In this document: piece by piece, positions 58,999 through 64,000 of the stretch
Position numbering within the stretch: position 1 is the stretch's first letter
How the letters are laid out: each line of letters starts with the position of its first letter
DNA from: CAJXNP01 sp050305935
GTDB taxonomy: Bacteria > Bacteroidota > Bacteroidia > Cytophagales > Cyclobacteriaceae
Length of the DNA: 64,000 nt
Assembly (NCBI GenBank): GCA_050305935.1
Contig: JBNLGG010000002.1
Location: 111,496-175,495 of the forward strand
Direction of reading: 5' to 3'
Translations under genes and position numbers: made by a program
Notes under the pieces: generated by a model
Database searches by the model: none
What the model saw: the letters and a program-made list of their open reading frames with translations, nothing else
Told to the model about the DNA's origin: nothing

Positions 58999-59010
58999 TA
59001 TGCATGCATA
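58999..59010. promoter_or_regulatory. Proximal ATGCAT palindrome upstream of marR (putative operator 2)
   Basis: TATGCATGCATA is a perfect 12-base palindrome sharing the full core of the distal site, 145 bases centre to centre. It ends 36 bases before the marR ATG. A weak -7-like TATATTGG follows at 59022. Either roadblock or looping repression would be possible. Confidence 0.6.
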
Positions 59011-59046
59011 ACAAAAATTTTTATATTGGGTTTACACTATTTGGAT

Positions 59047-59499
59047 ATGAAGCGAGAAGAGACGGTAGATTACAACATTAAAGCCTCCTGGCATGCGATT
59101 TCACGGATGTACAATCAGAAAGCGGCCAAGTATGGCATTACTACTTCCATTGCCTATGTTTTGTTGAACATAAGTTCGTCAGAGGGTACGCCAGCCACCA
59201 AGATTGCTCCGCAGATCGGATTGGAATCCCGCAGCCTGACAAGGATGCTGAAAAGTCTGGAAAATAAAGGGCTAATCTACCGGGAGAAAGATCCAAATGA
59301 TGGGAGGTCGGTACGGGTCTACCTCACCGAGCTGGGCTATCAAAAGAAAGGGATTGCTATAGAAACTGTTAAAGCTTTCAATAAATATGTGTATGAAAAC
59401 ATTCCGGTTGAAAAATTGAAAATGTTTTTTGACGTGATCAATCAAATCAACGGATTAATAGATAGCAGTAAAGAACTCAAAGCCATAATAAATAATTAG
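59047..59499 (+). CDS. MarR-family transcriptional regulator of the beta-oxidation operon
   Basis: The protein of about 150 residues is a winged-helix regulator of the MarR family. The recognition region reads ATKIAPQIGLESRSLTRMLK. The wing YREKDPNDGRSVRVYLTELG has the typical Asp/Arg pattern, and long N- and C-terminal helices form the dimer interface. The start is the ATG at 59047; a TTG 21 bases upstream is less likely. It lies 1 base before the FadN-like gene, so it is co-transcribed with the genes it probably controls. Two palindromes upstream are candidate binding sites. The ligand may be an acyl-CoA, as for other fatty-acid MarR regulators, but this is inference. Confidence 0.9.
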   Translation: MKREETVDYNIKASWHAISRMYNQKAAKYGITTSIAYVLLNISSSEGTPATKIAPQIGLESRSLTRMLKSLENKGLIYREKDPNDGRSVRVYLTELGYQKKGIAIETVKAFNKYVYENIPVEKLKMFFDVINQINGLIDSSKELKAIINN

Positions 59500-59500
59500 A

Positions 59501-61903
59501 ATGAACCGAAATATTTCAAAGGTTGCCGTGTTAGGATCCGGAGTAATGGGCTCACAAATTGCCTGTCATTTTGCCAATATCGGCGCAGAAGTACTTCTTC
59601 TTGATATTATTCCAAAGGAGTTAAATGAAAACGAAAAAGCTGCCGGTTTAACCGATACGTCTGTTGCATTTAAAAATAGAATTGTGAGCAATGCGTTGGA
59701 TGCCGCAGTAAAAATGAAGCCGGCACCACTTTACGAGAAATCATTTAGATCAAGAATCAGCATTGGCAATTTTGATGATGATCTGGTGAAAATCAAAGAT
59801 TATGACTGGGTGATAGAAGTAATCGTGGAGAACCTGGAGATCAAAAAGCAATTACTTGAAAAAGTGGATTCGTTGAGAAAACCGGGGACGTTGATCACAA
59901 GTAATACGTCGGGCATACCGATTCATTTAATGTCTGAAGGAAGATCAGAAGATTTTCAGAAACATTTTTGTGGCACACACTTTTTCAATCCACCAAGATA
60001 CCTGAAGCTCCTGGAAATAATTCCCGGGCCAAAAACGGATCAGCCGGTCATCGATTTTCTAGTGAAATATGGAGATCTCTATTTGGGTAAAACCACTGTT
60101 CTTTGTAAGGATACTCCCGCATTCATCGCGAACAGGGTGGGAATTTATTCCATCATGAAGGTGGTGGAAACCATGCAAAAACTTGACCTCAATATTGATG
60201 AAATTGACAAGCTGACCGGGCCAGTAATTGGCCGACCTAAATCGGCCACTTTCAGAACGTCGGATGTGGTGGGATTGGATACCTTGGTCAAAGTAGCTAA
60301 CAACCTGTATGAAGGCCTCACAGAAGATGAAAACAGGGAAATTTTTAAATTACCAGAAGTGGTTTTACAGCTTGTAAACAAAGGGTGGTTAGGCCAAAAA
60401 TCGGGTCAGGGATTTTACAAAAAAGACAAAAATGAAAAAGGGGCTACTGAAATTTTAACCCTGGATCTAAAATCACTGGAGTATAAGCCAAAAGCGAAGG
60501 TCAAATTCCCCACACTCGAACTGACGAAAGCCATTGACAAGGTAGCAGACCGCTTTAAGATACTGTTGGGTGGAAAGGATAAGGCAGGTGAGTTTTACCG
60601 TGAGTCTTTTTACGGCGTTTTCCAATACGTATCTAATAGAATCCCAGAGATCACTGATGAATTGTTCAAAATTGACGATGCGATTTGCACAGGTTTTGGG
60701 TGGGAAGTCGGCCCTTTTGCCACATGGGATGCCGTGGGAGTTGAGCGTGCACTAAAAGGTATGGAGGAGAGAGGATATCGCCCAGCAGAATGGGTATATG
60801 ATATGCTGGAAAGGGGAGCCAATAGTTTTTACAAAGTAGAGGATGGTATCAAAAAATATTGGGATGTAGGACATAAAGAATACCTGAATATTCCCGGTCA
60901 GGAAGGATTTATTATCCTCGATAACATTCGCGCAAACAGTGTAGTCTGGAAAAATGCCGGAGCATCTATTTTTGATCTGGGTGATGGCATTCTAAACCTC
61001 GAATTCCAAACTAAAATGAACACGATGGGTGGAGAGGTTATCGAAGGAATTAACAAGGTCATCAGCCTGGCAGAAAAGGATTACCGTGGAGTTGTCATCG
61101 GTAATCAGGGAGTTAACTTTTCTGCCGGGGCTAACCTTGGAATGGTTTTCATGTGCGCTGTCGAGCAGGAATATGACGAGCTGGACTTAATGATTCGTCA
61201 GTTTCAAAATACCATTATGAAGGCGAGATTTTCCAGTATTCCCGTTGTAGTTGCGCCACATGGATTGTCTCTGGGTGGAGGCTGTGAGCTTACCCTGCAT
61301 GCTGATGCTGTGCAGGCCGCTGCTGAAACTTATATTGGTTTGGTGGAGGTAGGAGTAGGTTTACTGCCAGGCGGGGGCGGCACCAAGGAATTGACACTTA
61401 GGGTATCCGAAAGCATTGAAGAAGGAGATGTGGAATTCAATGCGCTGCAAAATGCCTTTATGAATATTGCGACAGCTAAGGTGGCCACTTCTGCTGAAGA
61501 AGCAAGGGCTATGCACATCCTTCGACCCCAGGATAAAATTACGGTCAATAGAGATAGACAAATAGCGGAAGCTAAGGCAACGGCCATCAAACTGGCCGAA
61601 GCAGGGTATACAAAACCCGTACAAAAGCAAAATATTAAGGTGCAGGGGAGGGCAGGAATGGCCATGTTCCTTGCTGGTGTTAATGGTATGAGAATGGGGA
61701 ATTATATTACGGATTACGACGTCAAAATAGCCCATAAAATAGCCTATGTGATGAACGGAGGTGATCTGTCAGCACCGGCAGAAGTTTCAGAACAATACCT
61801 CCTTGACCTTGAAAGAGAAGCGTTTTTGTCTCTTTGTGGTGAGCGGAAAACACTGGAGAGAATCCAGGCGATACTCCAGGGGGGTAAGCCGTTGAGGAAT
61901 TAG
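59501..61903 (+). CDS. 3-hydroxyacyl-CoA dehydrogenase / enoyl-CoA hydratase (FadN-like multifunctional protein)
   Basis: The protein of 800 residues catalyses two steps of fatty-acid beta-oxidation. The dehydrogenase comes first: Rossmann motif VAVLGSGVMGSQIACHFANI, then GTHFFNPPRYLKLLEIIPGP with the catalytic His, and C-terminal 3HCDH domains to about residue 440. The hydratase-like domain is last (about 480-690): NFSAGANLGMVFM, GLSLGGGCELTLHADAVQAA and VGLLPGGGGTKELTL. This order (dehydrogenase before hydratase) is that of FadN and opposite to E. coli FadB. In the operon it stands between marR and fadA. Its stop codon lies at the left arm of the inverted repeat around the next gene. Confidence 0.94.
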   Translation: MNRNISKVAVLGSGVMGSQIACHFANIGAEVLLLDIIPKELNENEKAAGLTDTSVAFKNRIVSNALDAAVKMKPAPLYEKSFRSRISIGNFDDDLVKIKDYDWVIEVIVENLEIKKQLLEKVDSLRKPGTLITSNTSGIPIHLMSEGRSEDFQKHFCGTHFFNPPRYLKLLEIIPGPKTDQPVIDFLVKYGDLYLGKTTVLCKDTPAFIANRVGIYSIMKVVETMQKLDLNIDEIDKLTGPVIGRPKSATFRTSDVVGLDTLVKVANNLYEGLTEDENREIFKLPEVVLQLVNKGWLGQKSGQGFYKKDKNEKGATEILTLDLKSLEYKPKAKVKFPTLELTKAIDKVADRFKILLGGKDKAGEFYRESFYGVFQYVSNRIPEITDELFKIDDAICTGFGWEVGPFATWDAVGVERALKGMEERGYRPAEWVYDMLERGANSFYKVEDGIKKYWDVGHKEYLNIPGQEGFIILDNIRANSVVWKNAGASIFDLGDGILNLEFQTKMNTMGGEVIEGINKVISLAEKDYRGVVIGNQGVNFSAGANLGMVFMCAVEQEYDELDLMIRQFQNTIMKARFSSIPVVVAPHGLSLGGGCELTLHADAVQAAAETYIGLVEVGVGLLPGGGGTKELTLRVSESIEEGDVEFNALQNAFMNIATAKVATSAEEARAMHILRPQDKITVNRDRQIAEAKATAIKLAEAGYTKPVQKQNIKVQGRAGMAMFLAGVNGMRMGNYITDYDVKIAHKIAYVMNGGDLSAPAEVSEQYLLDLEREAFLSLCGERKTLERIQAILQGGKPLRN

Positions 61904-61926
61904 GAATCGGGGAATGGGCATTAGGC
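61903..61926 (+). repeat. Left arm of imperfect inverted repeat around the four-helix-bundle gene
   Basis: This 24-base arm matches the reverse complement of 62362-62385 at 20 of 24 positions. It begins at the last base of the FadN-like stop codon. Three TTGACA hexamers (61935, 61954, 61961) follow before the four-helix gene. Confidence 0.6.
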
Positions 61927-61975
61927 AACAGGTATTGACATAAACAAGAATGTTTGACAATTGACATTGAATTAA

Positions 61976-62353
61976 ATGATTAAAAAGCTAGAGGAATTTA
62001 ATGCATATAATTTAGCAATGGAAGTAGGAGAAAAGGTTTGGGAGATCGTTAATAAGTGGGATTATTTCCAGAAAGACACTGTAGGAAAACAATTTGTAAG
62101 GGCAGTGGATTCCATAGCCGCCAATTTGTCGGAAGGTTTAGGTCGGTATCACTTTCGTGAAGCCAAAAATTTCTCTTATTACTCAAGAGGATCACTCTTC
62201 GAAACCAAGACCTGGTTAACGAAAGCAAAGAATCGGGATCTAATAGGTCACGATCAATTTGAAGAACTTAATTCATCACTTGATACATTGGGGAGGATGA
62301 TAAATAAATATATAAAAAGCATTGGTGTTGTTAGTAATTCAAATAATTCCTAA
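61976..62353 (+). CDS. Four helix bundle protein (23S rRNA IVS / S23 family)
   Basis: The protein of 125 residues belongs to the four-helix-bundle family first described as the 'S23' product of 23S rRNA intervening sequences. The family core is plain: KQFVRAVDSIAANLSEGLGR is followed by HFREAKNFSYYSRGSLFETK. No enzyme motif is known; the family forms pentameric helical bundles related to Avd of diversity-generating retroelements. It stands between the fadN-like and fadA genes of an otherwise compact operon, flanked by imperfect inverted repeats. It therefore looks inserted rather than a working part of beta-oxidation. The nucleic acid or partner it binds is unknown. Confidence 0.9.
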   Translation: MIKKLEEFNAYNLAMEVGEKVWEIVNKWDYFQKDTVGKQFVRAVDSIAANLSEGLGRYHFREAKNFSYYSRGSLFETKTWLTKAKNRDLIGHDQFEELNSSLDTLGRMINKYIKSIGVVSNSNNS

Positions 62354-62360
62354 CACTCAG

Positions 62361-62385
62361 TGCCCAATGCCCAGTGCCCGATACC
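62361..62385 (+). repeat. Right arm of inverted repeat with tandem TGCCCNN heptamers
   Basis: 62362-62385 is the right arm paired with 61903-61926. Within it TGCCCAA, TGCCCAG and TGCCCGA stand in tandem (62361-62381), a seven-base periodicity like short tandem repeats known from cyanobacterial genomes. It starts 8 bases after the four-helix gene. Confidence 0.6.
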
Positions 62386-62421
62386 AAAATGAAGTAGTAA
62401 TGACATCAAATAAATAAAAAC

Positions 62422-63597
62422 ATGAACGCATACATAGTAGCCGGTTATAGAACAGCGGTAGGGAAGGCAAAGAAGGGTGGATTCAGATTTATGAGATCCG
62501 ATGACTTAGCTGCCGATGTGATAAAACATCTGGTGGAATCGATTCCTGATTTTGATCGAAAGCAGGTAGATGACCTGATCGTTGGATGTGCAATACCCGA
62601 GGCAGAGCAGGGGATGCAGATGGGAAGAATTATTTCATTATTGTCACTCCCTATAGAAGTTCCTGGTATGATTGTAAACCGATATTGTGGATCGGGGATC
62701 GAAGCAATCAATATTGCGTCGGCGAGAATTCATGCGGGTCTGGCGGATTGTATCATTGCAGGGGGGGCCGAATCGATGTCGCTGGTTCCCATGATGGGCT
62801 ATAAGGTAGCGCTTAATTATAACCTGGCTTCCCAACATCCGGATTATTACACCAGCATGGGATTGACGGCCGAGCAGGTTTCAAAAAAATACAGTATTAG
62901 CCGAGAGGAGCAGGACGAATTTGCTTATACATCACATATGAGGGCTTTAAAGGCAATCGAACAAGGAAAATTTAAAGGTGAAATTGTTCCTGTCGAAGTT
63001 GAAGAAGTCTACCTGGATGAAATTGGTAAAAAGAAAAAACGCTCCTTTACGGTAGATACCGATGAAGGCCCACGTGCGGATACAAATATGGATGCTCTCG
63101 CCAAACTCAAACCGGCATTTGCCATTGGAGGGTCAGTAACGGCTGGCAATTCCTCACAGACTTCTGACGGGGCGGCATTTGTGATGGTCATGTCTGAAAA
63201 AATGGTGAATCAGTACAATCTGAAGCCGATCGCACGATTGGTAAGCTATGCGGCCGCTGGAGTGGAACCTAAAATCATGGGCATAGGCCCTGTTGCTGCG
63301 ATTCCAAAGGCCTTAAAACTGGCAGGGTTAAAACTCAACGACATCGAACAGATCGAACTAAATGAAGCCTTTGCTGCTCAATCCTTGGGTGTTATCAAAG
63401 AGTTGGAACTGGATCGTGAAAAGGTAAATGTAAACGGGGGTGCGATAGCGTTGGGTCATCCACTTGGGTGTACAGGAGCAAAGCTGTCTGTCCAGCTTTT
63501 CAATGAAATGAAAAGAAGAGGTCAGAAATATGGAATGGTCACGGCCTGTGTTGGGGGCGGGCAGGGAGTGGCCGGAATCTATGAGCTGCTGAATTAA
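62422..63597 (+). CDS. fadA: Acetyl-CoA C-acyltransferase (3-ketoacyl-CoA thiolase)
   Basis: The thiolase ends each beta-oxidation turn by splitting 3-ketoacyl-CoA with CoA. The protein of 391 residues has the nucleophile Cys89 in VNRYCGSGIEAINIA. ELNEAFAAQSLGV follows, with His346 in ALGHPLGCTGAKL and Cys376 in TACVGGGQG, the complete catalytic set. Length is standard. It follows the FadN-like gene after a 518-base interruption that contains the four-helix gene, and precedes the acyl-CoA dehydrogenase by 33 bases. Biosynthetic acetyl-CoA acetyltransferase is the main alternative, but the operon makes a degradative role far more likely. Confidence 0.95.
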   Translation: MNAYIVAGYRTAVGKAKKGGFRFMRSDDLAADVIKHLVESIPDFDRKQVDDLIVGCAIPEAEQGMQMGRIISLLSLPIEVPGMIVNRYCGSGIEAINIASARIHAGLADCIIAGGAESMSLVPMMGYKVALNYNLASQHPDYYTSMGLTAEQVSKKYSISREEQDEFAYTSHMRALKAIEQGKFKGEIVPVEVEEVYLDEIGKKKKRSFTVDTDEGPRADTNMDALAKLKPAFAIGGSVTAGNSSQTSDGAAFVMVMSEKMVNQYNLKPIARLVSYAAAGVEPKIMGIGPVAAIPKALKLAGLKLNDIEQIELNEAFAAQSLGVIKELELDREKVNVNGGAIALGHPLGCTGAKLSVQLFNEMKRRGQKYGMVTACVGGGQGVAGIYELLN

Positions 63598-63630
63598 TAC
63601 ATAAATGAATGAAGAGAAAAATCTAAAAGC

Positions 63631-64000
63631 ATGGAAACGATAGAAAAGAAAAAAGCCATTACCGGGGGTGAGTTTCTCATTCGGGAAACGGATGCGGAAG
63701 ACATCTTTATTCCCGAGGAGTTTAGCGAAGAGCAAAAAATGATTGCCCAATCATGCAGGGATTTTGTTGATATGGAGGTGATGCCGAAGTTGGATGAGAT
63801 AGATTCCATGAAACATCCGGAACTAATGCCCTCATTGTTGGACAAAGCTGGTCAGCTCGGATTGCTGGGGACTGCAGTACCGGAAGAATACGGAGGATAT
63901 GGAATGGATTTTAATACCACCATGTTGATTGCTGAGGAGTTTGGCAGAAGCCACTCATTTGCGGTAGCGATGTCGGCACATACAGGTATTGGCACACTGC
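63631..64000 (+). CDS. Acyl-CoA dehydrogenase, N-terminal part (cut by window edge)
   Basis: The first 123 codons are present; the rest lies beyond base 64000. The protein begins METIEKKKAITGGEFLIRET and continues with FSEEQKMIAQSCRDFVDMEV, the first helical domain. GLLGTAVPEEYGGYGMDFNT and IAEEFGRSHSFAVAMSAHTG follow, the conserved acyl-CoA dehydrogenase segments next to the substrate pocket. The enzyme carries FAD and performs the first step of beta-oxidation. It completes the set marR-fadN-fadA-acyl-CoA dehydrogenase. The N-terminal extension before the first helix suggests the longer VLCAD-like form, but this cannot be checked here. Confidence 0.93.
   Translation, partial: METIEKKKAITGGEFLIRETDAEDIFIPEEFSEEQKMIAQSCRDFVDMEVMPKLDEIDSMKHPELMPSLLDKAGQLGLLGTAVPEEYGGYGMDFNTTMLIAEEFGRSHSFAVAMSAHTGIGTL

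Noticed and set aside
1..64000. Search for tRNA, rRNA, tmRNA, CRISPR arrays and insertion sequences
   Set aside because: Reading all intergenic gaps showed no cloverleaf with a GTTCRA arm, no regularly spaced repeats and no transposase gene. A dedicated RNA search could still find a divergent small RNA.

Overview
The window is a piece of a Bacteroidota chromosome, most likely order Cytophagales (Cytophagia). The evidence is a full-length SprA (type IX secretion translocon), a PorD/DUF4835 protein, a cargo protein with the gliding-type (type B) C-terminal sorting domain, lineage families such as DUF4292, DUF4837 and head-GIN, and the orders rpsU-xerC-hpf and ruvA-sprA-gcvH-vanZ-tonB. The DNA is AT-rich. 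Many genes are preceded by a Bacteroidota-type promoter (TTG, about 20 bases, then TAnnTTTG) about 20 bases before the start codon. The genus cannot be named from sequence reading alone.

Layout. 1-4989 (minus): an RseC-like protein followed by rnfB, C, D, G, E and the cut rnfA, a membrane ferredoxin:NAD oxidoreductase. 5141-5644: flavodoxin. 5787-10662 (minus): one compact operon, bamD-rpoZ-coaBC-porD-recN. 10765-12462: an LptA/OstA-like protein, divergent from tilS and a cyclic-nucleotide-binding protein (12510-14356). 14477-17304: malate dehydrogenase, 1-Cys peroxiredoxin and pyruvate dehydrogenase E1 beta. 17427-22822: a TPR/OmpA-like lipoprotein, a small PspC protein, a glycosyltransferase, YbaB and a T9SS cargo protein. 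22896-27279: hisS, rpsU-xerC-hpf and metK.

27568-49496 is almost all plus strand. It holds enoyl-CoA hydratase, a Wzx-like flippase, a sugar nucleotidyltransferase and a TPR protein. DUF4292, an EnvC-like protein, tatA, gatA, an MltD-like transglycosylase and DUF4837 follow. The stretch ends with ruvA, the 7.2-kb sprA, gcvH, vanZ and two related tonB genes. 49536-57620 is mostly minus strand: UDP-xylose synthesis (ugd, uxs), a LolC/E-type permease, rbfA, rpiB, tatC and glyA, with one plus-strand GT-C-like membrane protein. 57729-64000 (plus) has a head-GIN protein, an unexplained 586-base gap and a MarR-headed beta-oxidation operon (FadN-like, FadA, acyl-CoA dehydrogenase).

Functionally the window joins cell-envelope building (BamD, LptA-like, EnvC, MltD, flippase, nucleotide sugars), type IX secretion (PorD, SprA, cargo), TonB and Tat machinery, and central and fatty-acid metabolism. 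No phage, insertion sequence, CRISPR array, rRNA or tRNA was recognised. The most unusual parts are a four-helix-bundle (23S-IVS/S23 family) gene framed by imperfect inverted repeats inside the beta-oxidation operon, two matching ATGCAT palindromes in front of marR, and the unexplained GC-richer, hairpin-containing stretch between 58.5 and 58.8 kb.
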